Both the position numbers and the translations under genes were made by a program. A stretch of 64,000 bases of DNA from Rachycentron canadum (lineage: Eukaryota; Chordata; Actinopteri; Carangiformes; Rachycentridae), in the NCBI GenBank assembly GCA_038496675.1, contig CM076651.1, positions 7,650,032 through 7,714,031 of the forward strand, given 5' to 3'. The notes below the pieces were generated by a model. It ran no database searches and was not told the DNA's origin. It saw only the letters and a program-made list of their open reading frames with translations. This document shows, one piece after another, positions 1 through 11,855 of this stretch (within the stretch, counting starts at the first letter, position 1; each line of letters begins with the position of its first letter).

Positions 1-117
1 ATTCTCACAGCAACCGTCTCCCCTCACTGTGATGAGGAGGAACTCCAGCTTCCTCTGCACTCAACCATAGTCCCCTGCTGCTGTGTGCACTGCCAGACTG
101 ATGGCTGGAGGAGCTAA
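1..117 (+). CDS. possible C-terminal exon of an unidentified gene, 5' end outside the window
   Basis: The frame starting at base 1 is open for 38 codons and stops at TAA (115-117). The other two forward frames close earlier (TGA at about 30-32, TAG at 68-70). The stretch is clearly richer in G+C than what follows, many third positions are G or C, and composition drops sharply to AT-rich right after the stop. The peptide is cysteine-rich near its end (VPCCCVHC, then TDGWRS at the C-terminus) and has an acidic DEEE patch. I do not recognise the family. A chance open frame this short is quite possible, and there is no start codon or upstream splice site to judge. The two polyadenylation signals downstream are the main contextual support. 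Alternatively this is a GC-rich conserved non-coding block. Confidence 0.25.
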   Translation: MLTATVSPHCDEEELQLPLHSTIVPCCCVHCQTDGWRS

Positions 118-365
118 AGATTTCACTTACATGGAATTACTCATTGCCATAGAGCAAACTTTTGATAACAGTGGGGTTCTTTTTACAGTGTGTCTAGTCG
201 AAGAGCCTTTTTGTCAGTAATTGTGTACTTGCACGTGGTTCAGTAATAAATAGCTATTAATTTAAGTTAAATGAATCACTATTAAAATCTGGCGGTTTAC
301 ATTGTACAGCAAATTAATCAGAGTTGCAACAGTAAATAGCCAATAAAGCTGTCTCACCAGTTAGC
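118..365 (+). other. possible 3'UTR with two AATAAA signals
   Basis: AT-rich sequence directly after the possible stop codon. Canonical AATAAA hexamers sit at 245-250 and 342-347; the second is followed within about 25 bases by a GT-containing stretch. This fits a short 3'UTR of a plus-strand gene, but AATAAA is frequent by chance in DNA of this composition. Confidence 0.2.
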
Positions 366-2085
366 GTCTCACAAATGTTCGGTTAATTTACGGCATGTTT
401 TGCACTTGAAATTGGCTTCAAGGAAGGAGAAAGTAAACGTGGGTGAGCATGAAGTAAACAGTGATTTTAGCTCATGCCCTGCTATCCTCACACATGCAGT
501 GATGAATTAAATAATAGTTGTGGAGAAGATGTACATAAAACTATATTCCTGCATTTTTCTTTCTTTCTTTCCTTTTTTTTTTTAGGTAAACACTCTTTTT
601 TAGCAGCGCCACACACGCTCTTCTTCTGACATGTTAATTGGTTGCAATATTTGAATTTGTTACAAGCATGGAAAAGTTTAATGCCCACTAGGGAATTTCT
701 CTTGGGGATTTAACAAAGTATTGGAGAGCTGGAAAAAGATTAAATGCTCAAATGAAGGGACACATAAGAACTGCCTCTGAAACAGTTCACAAAAGTACAA
801 ATCCTTTCTCTGCCAACTGATCAAAGATTCCCGACAGCTATTCTAAATTTTGAACCAGGCGTTGGCTGCTTGCCAGACCCCACCAAGCTACACAAACTTC
901 CACCAAGCCAGACTGCTTCCTTCTTCTGAGGTTACTCAGCCAATAATTAGCATCTCCATATTGTTTATAGCATCATGTAGTTCATGATTTTATACAGACA
1001 GTTTAATTGCGGTTAATGTCCTCAATGCAACAAGAATGTTTAGACATGTTGTATTATACAAGAAGAGCTTTAACAATTAAACCAAGCAGTAAGCACCTAT
1101 ATGTCCACATCCACAAAGATCTTACAATGTGTAAAGCCATTCAACCAAGCAAACTAACTTCATTTCAGAAATATTGGTGCTGCTAGTGTACAACATTTTT
1201 AAAATGATGGGATGGTGTCATGTTTTTCTGTTTTATTCTCTCTGAACTCTGAAAAACAGTGGAGAAATAAAGCGGGACACACCCCTCATTTTTGCATCCT
1301 GTCATCTTTGCGAAGCTTCACAATGACATGAGTCCTGCTAATAGGTCCGTCAGAGTGGAGCTGGGCACCATTTGACACTGATGTCCTAATCCGACAGGGA
1401 GCTGCTGTTTTGGCCGTTACGCTTCAGCAGAGGAGATACTTAAGCCCAAAAGGCCAATATGATCACAGCAGAGAATAAAATAGATAAAGCCTTCAGTAGA
1501 GGCAGTGTTGCACTCCCTCTGCATGTCTGTCTGCTGGTCTGCTAAAAATACAGATGTTTTTTTTTTTGTTTGTTTGTTTTCAGCTTGTAGTTGTTTCCAC
1601 ATATTTTTATGATGTTCACTCGGTACATTTTATCTTTTGTGCACCATCAGGTACTCTATAAATTTACCTGCATATGAGGAAAAAAAGGGAGCCTGAGGAA
1701 ATTATAAACTGATGCAGCAGAGTCTTCTGACTCAGAGGTTTGAAGGTACTTGTCATTGTAACATTGTTGTCTCATTTTTTAAGTCCAGAAATCCATCAAG
1801 AGAATTATGTTTTCCTGGCAGTTTCTGATAAAATAGAAAACTCAAACTGATCAGTGTGTGTGACCATTGTTTTTACACAATAAAGGCATTGGTTTAAAAA
1901 AAAAAAAAAAGAAGAAAAGAAGAAACCTGTCCTCAATTCCACTAAGAGTATATGGACAGATCCTTTGAAAGCAGTAGCATTTGAGAAGAATGTGGTTGAT
2001 TTACAGCTCTGTGTGAGAAGAGGATGTAAAGCAGTTTTACAACAAGTTAGAAAAGTCTTTTTAACATGTTTATATGAACTTGACA

Positions 2086-2087
<2 letters not shown>
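366..2087. other. AT-rich non-coding DNA, no gene seen
   Basis: Frames here are short and low-complexity. Simple tracts: a TTTC/T run at about 555-583, a T run grading into (TTTG)n at 1557-1580, and A15 at 1896-1910. I recognise no transposon or exon. Confidence 0.6.

Positions 2088-2123
<36 letters not shown>
2088..2123. repeat. (TG)18 microsatellite
   Basis: An uninterrupted TG dinucleotide run of 36 bases, typical of fish CA/GT microsatellites and probably length-polymorphic. Confidence 0.97.
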
Positions 2124-2124
<1 letters not shown>

Positions 2125-3674
2125 TGAGGGTATTCAGTTTTGCTGGACCTGGGATTTTCAAATTTGACACCCACTGCGACACTCTTGGGATTTTTTTGTT
2201 TTTTAGTTCAAGTTGTGCAATATGAAGAAAAGTTCATATTATTTTTTGTCACCTCTATTATTAGTTTGTGTCACTTTGACTTAACTTTATGCTCTAACTT
2301 TATGTTAGTATGTCACAGTAGCCGTAGGAGTGTCTGTTTGCAGTACAGCCATGAATGTACAGATAAATGTCACTGTTTTAATACTGAAAAAAACTAAAAT
2401 TTTTGATGAATGTAAGACAGGTTCTGTGCTTATACACTGTGTCTTTTTTCTCTGATGTCCAAACAGATTTACAGATATTTATCTGTGATAAACAAAATTG
2501 TGATATCGTCTAAAAGGGTAAATCATACTGAATCTAAAAATATGTGTAATGTGTCTGTGTTCAGATTTGATTGCGTTTTGACTCTGACAGATGTGTGTGG
2601 GGTGATCTTCGATTCCAGACAATCGGATGATCTGCAGTGTCAAATAGTTTTTCTTTAAGAGTGTGTAGCAAATGTAACACAAATCTCAAAAGATGTGCTG
2701 CCTTTGAACCACTGTCACCTTAGTTCTGTGTGAAATGTTCCTCGTATGATGAGTCATACTCAAGGTAGTGAAGACAAAAACAAGGGTGCAGGGACATAGC
2801 AAGTGCTTGACGAAATTGGAAAAGAGAAGGGGGTATGCACAAAGCTTCACTATATGCATTGTAACTCTATATACCAAGCTACCTGCATTCACCCCATTTC
2901 CATAACAGACATCAGACACCCTTCCCTAAGGCAACTCCCCTCATCTATATCATCCTCTTCCCTATTTCTCTGTCCATTAGCTTCCTCCAACAGAGCTGGA
3001 GATATTAGGGCCAATTCATATTCACTCATTAACACTTTCTTTATGCAAAATGCAGATTTCATTAACAAACAGTCTGTGTTTCTGCCCTGGGCTCCTAATA
3101 TAGAGGAGCCAACTGGGAAAATGATTCAAGACTTCTGTGGAGAACATCTAACGGTGAAAATGCAGAATGGGACAAAAGAGATCTCTTAAAAGAGGTCATG
3201 GAGGCAGAATAATGACATTAAACATTCACAAGCCTATTCCTTTTGTTTTTATAGTGTATACTGCTAATTCTATGGTATCTTTGTTATTGAAAGTCTTTAT
3301 GTGAGTTTAAATTACAACTCTATCAAGGCTGGCTGCATGCAAACAGAAAACAAAGAAGCAGTATACACAGTTAGAATAAATATCTTCTTTAAATATCTTC
3401 TATAGATTAGGGCGATAGTATTGTATCACAGAATTGAGCTGTTGGTCAGATGCAATGCCTCTTTATACAGATTCTGTGCTAAGAGATACAATTTCCTCCA
3501 TATGCAGTTTTGAACCATGTCTTCTCCCCACTACATGTATGTAAAATGTGAATTATTCATGGCCACATCCTTCACACCTCTGTCAACATATGCAGAATTA
3601 ATGGTAGAAAGATCGTAAAGGGTGGAGGAATAATATGACTTTGCCCTGGTGTTTCCTGTATTTCTAATTCAAGG
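2124..3674. other. non-coding DNA; candidate conserved element near 2.95-3.2 kb
   Basis: No exon is evident. At about 2985-3200 the base composition is balanced, without simple repeats, and holds octamer-like (TTATGCAAAA, about 3040) and TCATTAAC words, a texture often seen in vertebrate conserved non-coding elements. A 128-codon open frame spans 2803-3189, but it has no recognisable domain and no splice context. The rest is AT-rich with nothing identifiable. Confidence 0.3.
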
Positions 3675-3710
3675 TTTTTTTTTTTTTTTTTTTTTTTTTG
3701 TTTTTTTTTT
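3675..3710. repeat. poly-T tract
   Basis: T25, one G, then T10. It is followed by a short GAGAGAGGGAGAGA purine patch at 3720-3735. It could be the A-tail of a decayed minus-strand retroelement, but no body is recognisable beside it. Confidence 0.95.
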
Positions 3711-5542
3711 ATTTCTTTGAGAGAGAGGGAGAGAAAGATGAGAAATGTGTGTTTGAGAGGCAGTGAAGCAATGAACAAGAGGTACTGGCTAAAGCTTTGT
3801 GTGTGTCCCACTTTGCTAATTTTTCATGTCGCTCCACAGTTTGCACAGCAAAGCACCCATTGAGCTTTGCTGTTGAGGAGCCGGGTGCAGCAGTTTGTAA
3901 ATGCTTGAATCTTAATGTTAGATAGATGTAAAGAGTGGACAGTGTGAAGAAGAAACCCATGAATTGTTGCTTGTTTGCTTCATGGTGAAGATTTCCTAAT
4001 ATAGACTCACTGATCTAAACCGCATTTGTACAACAATAATGTACGTGTTGAACAGCTGCTCCACATGTGGCTCTTGATTTGCCAAGTGAGAATGAATGCA
4101 ACTGATCGAAGTGACTGATAGTCATGCCAAATGATGCTGTGACACTTCGATCCCTCAGATCAATGCACTTGTGTCATACGTGGCAGGATGAAAGATCAAA
4201 AAGACCTAAAATTTGATTTTATTTCTCAGAGTGAAGGCTGAGCTCAGGACTATTTAGAAACAGATTCAGACTTACACAATCATTCTGAGGCGACAATCTC
4301 TCTTATCATTTCAGGTACATTTCAGCCTATGTTATTTCGACACCAAGTGGAAATTAGATAGCTATTGGTCTGAAGAAAACAACAACAGCGCTAAGGACAA
4401 AGCCGTAAGGCAGATTTCCTTCAAGCGCGACCACTAGAATGAAACATTTCCAAACCAAACGAAGGAAGATGGTGGCAGCTGCCATGTAAAGCACCCTCTG
4501 AATCCCATAAATCTCTCTCCAAAAGCATCCTAATAGTCAAGTAATAGCTGGCTAACAGTGCTGAGCACATCTCTGAGTGTGCAGAGGAGATAGTTTTGTC
4601 AAAGAAAGCAGTTGCTACAAGTGCACCTCCCTCAATGGTGACAATGGGGGGGGGGGCAAAGACGTGTTTGTGGGGAATCACATATTTCAAATCACACATT
4701 GAGCTTCTAAGTATAGCCTGGGTTTATCTGTGCTCCTGGAGACTGAAGCTATGAATACTGCATCCCTCCGGTTGCTGCCATCCTGTCAAAGAGGGTTTCA
4801 ATGTTGAGGCATGCTTGAATGGATAAAGTGGAATTTTTATCATGAGAACACTACCATTCACTTCTTGTGTGCATTTCTTTACATAAAGATGCATAGAGAG
4901 GTTGACTAGTCCTGTAGGGATCAAAGGAAACAGTAAGAGATTAAGGGTGAATAAGAGTATTAGAAACGCTCAAATCTTTCCTGAAAACCTTATACATCAG
5001 AAAGTGATGTATGATTGTCTCCACCAGCCAAAGTCCCACTTTAAAATGAGGTCCAAGTGTTCAACAGGGGAGTCAGGGAGGGAGGCAGCCTGTTTTCAGT
5101 GTTTGCGTCTGTTTCAGCTGGTAGAGCTTGGTTATGATTTCTACTTTATTCTTTGAACCAAAGCCTTACTACCAGGGCTTGGTAAAAACAGGCAAACTGG
5201 GTTCTGTCACTTCAGAGAAGCACAGCTCTGCATCCCTGCCATGATTCCACTGTTGAACACCTGGTCCTCATTTTCACTGGCGCTGTCACTGGTGGAGATA
5301 ATCATACATCACTCTCTGAGATGCTGTGCTTTCAGTAAACGTAGAGTGAGCTCCACGCCCGCACAGCACAGTGCCAGTTTCTGCCAGATGGGTGTGGTTT
5401 CCACACCATTTACATTTAGCTCACAGGATGGGCATCCTGTGATGGTCTGAAACAGTGGCAGCTCCATGTGAAGCAAAGAAATCTGGAGAGCGGTAACCAC
5501 AATTTAGTCACATGGAATAAGCCATATCAGAGATCACTTTTA
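3711..5542. other. AT-rich non-coding DNA, no gene seen
   Basis: No recognisable exon or transposon. A G11 homopolymer lies at 4646-4656. The many short frames on both strands have no domain-like content. Confidence 0.55.
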
Positions 5543-6163
5543 CCAGTATTTTACCAACAACTTGCCCAAAGATGAACGTACACTTCAGTCATAGTTAATT
5601 GTAGCCTTATAGACAGGGCTACAGCATTTTTATATGTTGTCTTGATATTTATGATATTTACCTGATACTAAATGCAGCTTTTTCATGAAGTCATCCCACA
5701 GCTTTAGCCACACTACCTGCCACTGTTTAATCATTTTTGTTTGATTGTTGGCTGGGATTTAATATAATACATGTCACTCGTCCGCTCTGAAGTGGCTTTC
5801 CCCACCCCTGTCACTACACAGCATGTGACCATGCCAGCATGCCAAGGCCAGAAGGCCTTGCCAGCGTGCCACATGCTGTGTAATGACAGGGGTGGGGAAA
5901 GCCACTTAGAGAATGAGTGGCAGTTGTTACATTTAATCCCTATTATCAGCTGATAATTAAACAAAAATGATTAAACAGTGGCAGCTAGTGTGGCTAAAGC
6001 TGTGGGATGACTTCGCAAAAAAGCTGCATTAAGTATCAGGTAAAGATCATAAACATCAAGACATCAAGTGAAAATGCTATAGCTCTTTCTGTAAGGCTTC
6101 AGGTAACTATGACTGTCAACATACACATTCATCTTTGGGCAACCTGCAAATATTGACAGTTGG
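5543..6163. repeat. ~620-bp fold-back (inverted-repeat) element
   Basis: Two arms of about 305 bases are reverse complements of each other around a centre at about 5850, where AAGGCC and GGCCTT flank a loop of a few bases. The inner part is best preserved: AGTGGCTTTCCCCACCCC from 5791 is mirrored by the sequence ending at 5906, with one mismatch over the first 37 positions. Outward matches include CCTGATACTAAATGCAGC against its copy near 6027-6044, TTAATCATTTTTGTTT against the copy near 5960, and TTGCCCAAAGATGAA (5562) against TTCATCTTTGGGCAA (6128). Outer arms carry more substitutions and indels, including an AT-rich insertion near 5945. No transposase is present. It is a fold-back MITE or an inverted duplication; I see no clear target-site duplication. 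Confidence 0.88.
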
Positions 6164-6810
6164 CAAGTGTTGGACTTGAGTGAGTGTCAGGAGGTCACAG
6201 CAGCAAGACCTTTTATAATGTGTTTCTCTCCCAGTGCACAGAGCAAAGCACTGAAGCTCATGTTTCATTTGTCCTCTTTACAAGAGCTCTGCTGAACTGT
6301 CATGAATTTGAATGTGTTGGGATGTTCCTACCCTGTTATATTAATTTCTTTATTGCCATATTTATCGGTTTTACTGTTTCCCTTTTCAGTGAGATTATAG
6401 CTCTTGGTGTTTTTATTGATTTTAATGTTCTTCTATATCCATCTGTCATTTTACTTATTCTAAAATACCTGCAACAGTGTTTTGTAACCTTTGCGACAAA
6501 AGTCATCACCTCTACTGGGGAAATGAAATTAGAGATGTAGTTGTTGAGCTGCTCATAAAGATGCACATGAAGCCTTTTGCTATTCTAGTAAAGGAAAGTC
6601 AACTAATGTTCCAGGAAGTTACTTTCATACACAACTCATTTGCGACAGGAAATATGTTTTTGAAAAGAAACATTTGTAGTTGTGAACTGAACATGTTTAG
6701 AAAGTCACAGCGTTTTAATACTAATTTTATGAGTGTGGATTTGTTCAATATGAAATATTAAATCAAAGGTTTAACTTACTCAGAAATGCACTTTTTTTTT
6801 TTTTTGCTTT
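6164..6810. other. AT-rich non-coding DNA with T14 tract
   Basis: A 118-codon open frame (6184-6540) gives a hydrophobic, T-rich translation with no family signature. T14 runs at 6792-6805. Nothing else is identifiable. Confidence 0.5.
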
Positions 6811-6993
6811 CACCAGTAACCTACTGGACTCCCCACTTGTTGCCAAGCAACTGATCCCAACCAAGAAATAGACCAACACATAACCCGGTGAAAAAAAGTC
6901 ATGTTCGTTCTTACTCTTTGGTTTTTGTAGAGATTAAACATTTGAGATATAGCATGTTAATTAGGAAGTCTCAGAGGTGCTAATCCCAAACCA
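6811..6993 (-). repeat. interspersed repeat, family B, minus orientation
   Basis: On the minus strand this reads CACCTCTGAGACTTCCTAAT, then TTAACATGCTATATCTC, TTTAATCTCTACAAAAACC and TTATGTGTTGGTCTATTTC. The same word order (CACCTCTAAA, TTAACA-GTTATATC, TTTAAT, GTACAAAAA) occurs in the plus-strand copies at 16.2 and 57.8 kb. The family is widespread in percomorph genomes as I know them; I do not assign a library name. It accounts for the lack of coding signal here. Confidence 0.7.
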
Positions 6994-8612
6994 CCTCCCT
7001 TTGACTGTTGTGCAGCGTAAGAATAAAAACCAGTGAACATAAGCCACACAGCAATTACATTTCCTCTAAAACCGATAGGCAGACCATTTAGTAGTAAATA
7101 CAGTGCTTGTAATTTTTTAGGAAACCAGGTTGCAGTAAAATAGCGGTTATGTAAATCATCCCAAAAACAATGAAACACTCCAGAATAATTTCCCTCCCTC
7201 AGGCTTCTATGGACTAGATGTTCACACAGATTGCATTGTATTGTGGTACAGAAACCCCATGCTGTGCTGTGTTGTGCAATGGTGTGCTGATGTTGAGCTA
7301 CTGGAGCATCAGGCGTCACGCTCCTGAGCTTGTATCAAAGGTCCCTGTCAACATCACAACTAGTATCCTTTCAGGCACACTCACTTCCTTGTGCTGTCAT
7401 CTTCCCTTTTTACTGGTATCATTACCAAAAAAACTAGAGAGCAGAGCCCAGCTTACTTAATGCTATCTGCCAACACTGAAATCGCTTCTCTATTTTGCCA
7501 TTCATCTCTTCTTAGAGGGAACTATCTAGCTTCAAAGGGTAGCGAGTCAGCCTTTGGTCTGATGACATGAATTTAATCCCCAGACTAAAGATTGTATAAA
7601 AGTGATTTTATTGCCCTTCTTCATCTTGTCAAATGTACATGCTGGGCAGCTGGAGTGTAGCTGAAAGACCATGTTATGGGTCTGCCAAGAGGAGTGGAAC
7701 TGAGAGCTAAATACAGGAATACAAACAGTGAATCAAAGGGTATTAGGTTGTAAGCTTTGCATCATGGATAATTGGGTTGCCAGTGCGCACTTATTAAAAT
7801 CTGCCACTTCTTTTTCCCCCGTTCCAAGCCATATTCTGTGATTTTTGGCAGAAAGTGCCTTGCAAACCATAAGAGAGGTACAGTAGAGCGCTGCAGGCAA
7901 ATAGTGCATGATGATTGTTACAGTCAAAGGAACGTTATAGCAGCTTGGAAACGGTGTTTGTGTATTATCCAACTGAGCACAGAGTAGAAGCAAACCACAA
8001 AAGCATTAAAAGCAAGTTTAAGAATTTCTCAATGCTTAATCTGTGCTGGTGTCCCCTTGGCGTTCTCCTTTTTTGTAGCCTTTCCCTCACCATTTTCTGT
8101 CTTACTCATGTTTTTGCAGCAGTTATTCCCAGTACCCACTTGACAGTTTGATGTTGGTGTGGAAGAGTTGTCCTTTTCATTTACTGTTTACGATCCTGTT
8201 GTTGTGTCATCTTTCAAGGCCGTAACCATGATTAACAGTCATGACTTTGTTAACCTGACTTTGTTAGCACAAATTCTGAAATTTAACCTCAGAAACTCTT
8301 CATTTTGCAAAGAACTGTCATAAGTCATGATATGTGCATACATCGTACATCTCTCAGAGAAGGTCTGGCACATGGCTTTTGGACAATGGCCCTGAGCTTA
8401 GCCACAGGGCTACTGACCTGTTCCATCAGAAGCCTCCGACCTGTTCTGCTATGAATGCTGTTTGAGGACTGAGATGTAACTACCCTCAGACTTTGTACTG
8501 TAGCAGCTCCTTTCAAGGAGCTTTGAATCAGTGGCAGTGAGCTGCAGTGACTGAAGGTGTTATTGGGCAAATGAAACATGATGGATTTCATTGCTAAATA
8601 TATTTCATGTGT
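6994..8612. other. non-coding DNA, no gene seen
   Basis: Open frames on both strands (for example 6957-7319 minus and 7915-8151 plus) are short, overlap one another and show no domain. No repeats are recognised apart from the flanking elements. Confidence 0.5.
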
Positions 8613-9531
8613 TACTGTGCAAAGGTCTTAGGCCACCAGTAGCTTTGTTGTTTTAGCAAAGTTTTAATGACTATCGATATTTATTTTTCAGTTTCTTTAT
8701 TATATTATATATTAGATATTTAATAAAGAGATAAAAGAAACTATAGAAGAAGAAGAATACAGGAAATATGTACACAACATTGTTTTTTAAAAATATACAA
8801 TTTTCAAAACAAAATGGCTTCTACAGGCAAAAGTCGGTATTTAGTGTGACCTCCCTTGACACTAAGTACATCTTGAACTCATTTGGGGAGACTGTCCTGA
8901 AGTTTTCTGAAGTAATCTTTTGGTACATTATACCAGGCTTCTTTCAGCACAGTCTTTTATTTCTTTCTCTGTCCAGGTGATCCCACACTGCCTCTATAAT
9001 ATTTAGGCCTGGACTCTGTGGAGGCCAATCCATGACTGTCTGTGTTTTATCAGCTTTTTTTCTCTCCAAATATGATTTCACTGCATTAGCAGTGTGCAGG
9101 GATTGTTATCATGCTGAAAAATAAAACCATTCCAAATCAGGCTCTTTTCAGAAGAAGTTGGTTATTTTTTCACATTCGTGATCCCATCAATTCAGACAAT
9201 TTGACCAACACCACTGGTAGAAATGCAGCCTTAAACTAGGACAGACCTTCCACCATGTTTCACTGAAGTCCTCAAGCATTATTCTTCCATCTCACTCCAA
9301 GTCGTCTTCTCACATATTGTCCATGATTGGACCCAAAAATTTCAAACTACGATTTGTCACTCCATAATACTCTTTTTGATCTTCCTTCCAATCTTTGTGG
9401 GCTTTAGCATATCTTACCCTTTTCACCCTGTTCCCCTTCTGAAAAAGTGGTTTCTTGGCTGCTGCCCTTCCACGAGATCATTCCTGATCAAGTTCTTCTG
9501 ACTGTAGAAGGGTCAACTTGACATTGGACTT
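8613..9531 (-). mobile_element. degenerate Tc1/mariner transposon, 5'-truncated
   Basis: One terminal inverted repeat is present at the low-coordinate end: TACTGTGCAAAGGTCTTAGG, starting at a TA dinucleotide as Tc1 insertions do. The body encodes on the minus strand a recognisable but broken Tc1 transposase (separate entry). The opposite terminus is missing: transposase similarity ends near 9475, and a different element (9532-9690) follows. The first half of the transposase and the second inverted repeat are therefore gone, and the copy cannot be autonomous. Substitutions and frameshifts point to an old insertion. Confidence 0.87.
8831..9475 (-). pseudogene. Tc1-like transposase relic (DDE domain)
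   Basis: The conceptual minus-strand translation keeps Tc1 landmarks in order: KKPLFQKGN and YAKAHKDW near the amino side, QHDNNPC at the second catalytic Asp, HTANAVKSYLE one frame away (an indel near 9095), then MDWPPQSPGLN and IIEAVWDHLDRE, which hold the final acidic residue, and a short tail. The first catalytic Asp, normally in a W-S/T-DE motif, is lost; that position reads roughly YYGVTNRS. Several in-frame stops interrupt the middle. Length is about two thirds of the roughly 340-residue family norm because the DNA-binding N-terminus is missing. The family assignment is secure; there is no function. Confidence 0.85.
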
Positions 9532-9690
9532 TAGAGCTGAAGCAATCAGTCAATTCATTGATTAGTCTGATCTGCAATAGTTTTGAAAATTGCTTAGTTT
9601 CTAATGAGAGTATGAATTCGACTTTTGGCCAGTTCTTCCAGATTTTCCCCTTTGAATGAAGAATGAAAAGAATCATTTGTTGCAGCTCTA
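9532..9690. repeat. 159-bp TIR element (TAGAGCTG...CAGCTCTA), family C
   Basis: It begins TAGAGCTGAAGCAATCAGTC and ends in the reverse complement of TAGAGCTGCAACAAATGATT, so the termini form an imperfect inverted repeat. The interior contains ATTGATTAGTCTGATCTGC, typical of the GCTGCAAC/GATTAATC family of small non-autonomous, hAT-like fish elements. It sits where the Tc1 relic breaks off, so it may mark the breakpoint. No convincing 8-bp target duplication survives. Confidence 0.7.
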
Positions 9691-11855
9691 CATATATTAA
9701 TGTCTCGATGAAGCTTATTACAGCATGGTTAAGTGAGAAAGATAAACTCAGCTTCAACTTAATTTGTTTTATCACAAAGAAAATTGGTTTTAGGTCTGGA
9801 ATTCAACATATTGATCATAGGAATTAACCAGTGATTAGTAGAAACAATACTCTATAGTCACATACAACAGAAAAATACAAAATAGAAAAATATGAAATGA
9901 GTACTGTAAATGCCCAGATTCATTAAAAACCACAGAAATACAGTTGTATATTTTATATTTATTATATATTATATTAGATAAGAAGGCTGAGCTCATCATT
10001 GCTTTCCCCTCCTGAGAACAATAAAATAGAAAGCATGTCCACGATGTCAATAGACAGTAACAGTAGATACTCTGGGTACGGCCTTGTGCCTCCTTTGTGG
10101 CTTTCAGCAGGAAACATATTTGATTCCAGGGTTTTTCCTGTGGAGTCTCAGTGCTGTTATATCCTTCTGTCTGAACTTCAAGGTCTGTGCCTCATAAACA
10201 TCGTTTTTGCAGGGATAAAAGAAGGACCCTTAAATTCAGGGTCCTGACATACTCGAAGTTTGAAATGCTATGATTCTCCTTCCTTCTTTCTCTCAGCAGG
10301 ATCCATATTTGCAGGCTTGCTGTGTACATCTTGGGTTTCTACAATTGAATATAACCTATTATTTATTTATTCTTTAATTTATTTTGTGTTTTTTACAGCC
10401 TTCTTGTTTCTCTTCATCTTTTCCCTCCATCTCTTTTGTTGAATTCTCAGCAGATAGTGGAATGATACAAACCTCCCTCTGTAGCAAAGCTTTGCATAAA
10501 CCAAGCTAACTTTGTGTAAGGCACTGCTTTAAGTGCCGCAAGTGACGCATGGAACCTGATAATTGTTCCTTTCATCTGTCTTGTTAATTCTTGGATCAAA
10601 GGAGACGAGGCAGAGCATGAATGGCACATTGATTGCAAACCACAGCTTGGAGTTGTAGTTGGACGGGGTTAGCAGCCCCACAACACTGCCATCTGTGCCT
10701 GGAGATCAAGGCAGCATCTAGGCGGAACATTTTTGTTAAAACTGTCTCGCTTCACTTCCATCTTTGAGACTGCAACAAAACTCTCAACGATTGTCTTCAG
10801 ATGTTGGAACACTGTTTTAAGCAAACCCCTGTACAAGTTTCCAGGACTTGCATGTGCCTCTGCAGTCATCTTACAGTCGCCGAATTAAAATTTTTTGTTC
10901 TAGTAATTGTGCTTAAAAATTAATGCAAGTTTTGAGAGCCAGTCTATTGCTAGCATTCATCATGTTCTGACAGCTTCCCCTGAAGATTAAGCATTCACCC
11001 TCAACGCCAGAGGAAAATAGGGAGGAGCCCGGATGAGAAACAGGGTCATTAACTCAAGGCTCCTCAGTGGAAATAGGTGTCTGATTGAGCAATTGGAATT
11101 TTCTGTGAAGAAAGCTTTGAACAAGACTTTGATCCATAAAGGGATTGTGTAAAAGATTTGTCTGAGTATCTTTGTAAAGTATGAGACAGCTGGATACTGG
11201 GTGATACTGTGGTGAAGATCAGAACATAAGTATTATTTGTCTTCTTGTGATACGCTGAATTTTTTGTTTCTGAGTGAGAAAACTAAAGCCGATCACGTGT
11301 TGTCCTGTGTGCTAATCAAAGGTTCACTTGAAAACGACTCATTGCACAGCAGCTTATTGGTCCCACATCACACTGACATTAAAACTAACTTATGTAGGTG
11401 ATCAGCTGCAGAAGAGTGAAACGATCACACTCAAAACTAATACTTTCATTTGGCCACTTTGGAGGAGACGTGTGTTCAAATTGAAGGTATCACATGCAGG
11501 ATTCGCCAGTCGTTGTTTGTAAAACATTTAAAATGAGAGAGTGAGTGAAGAGAGGAAGCAAAGCTGGGAATCAAAGAAATAAAAGATTATTTTCTGACTG
11601 TTTTAGTAAAACGCACCCACACCACCGCACATCCCTGTGGGAACGAATTGCATTGCAGGACCTTGTGTGAATGAAAGTTCAGCCCTGCCTTCAGTCAAAG
11701 CGGCCTGCAATTCTTTATATGTCCCTGACAGACAGCAGATGACAGAGGCGGAGACACTGATGTGACCTGGTCGGTAAGTTTTCTAAGAGTTATACTTTGG
11801 ACCAGTCATGTGTGGATCGATCCTGAAATACTTCTGATCTCAAATGTTTCTGTTC
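9691..11855. other. non-coding DNA with candidate regulatory blocks
   Basis: There are no genes. 9830-9985 is very AT-rich. Two blocks look constrained by texture: about 10480-10650 (contains ATCAAAGG, a TCF/LEF-type word, and TTAATTC) and about 10960-11160 (contains GATTAAGC, GAGCAATTGG and TTTGATC). Near 11726-11745 there are closely spaced TGACAG words (separate entry). These are motif observations only. Confidence 0.3.
11726..11745 (+). promoter_or_regulatory. paired TGACAG (Meis/Pbx-type) words
   Basis: TGACAG at 11726-11731 overlaps GACAG at 11731-11735, and TGACAG recurs at 11740-11745, all on the plus strand within 20 bases. TGACAG is the core bound by TALE homeodomain proteins of the Meis family. 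Short motifs occur by chance; the spacing is the only extra support. Confidence 0.2.

Noticed and set aside
5731..5964. Opposed frames of 60-77 codons with similar translations on both strands
   Set aside because: They mirror each other because the region is a fold-back repeat.
6184..6540. 118-codon hydrophobic frame
   Set aside because: T-rich DNA gives Phe/Leu/Ile-rich translations by default; no domain.
7535..7590. tRNA-like phrase (GTAGCGAGTCAGCC ... GAATTTAATCCCC)
   Set aside because: A- and B-box resemblance is weak and no cloverleaf can be drawn; chance is likely.
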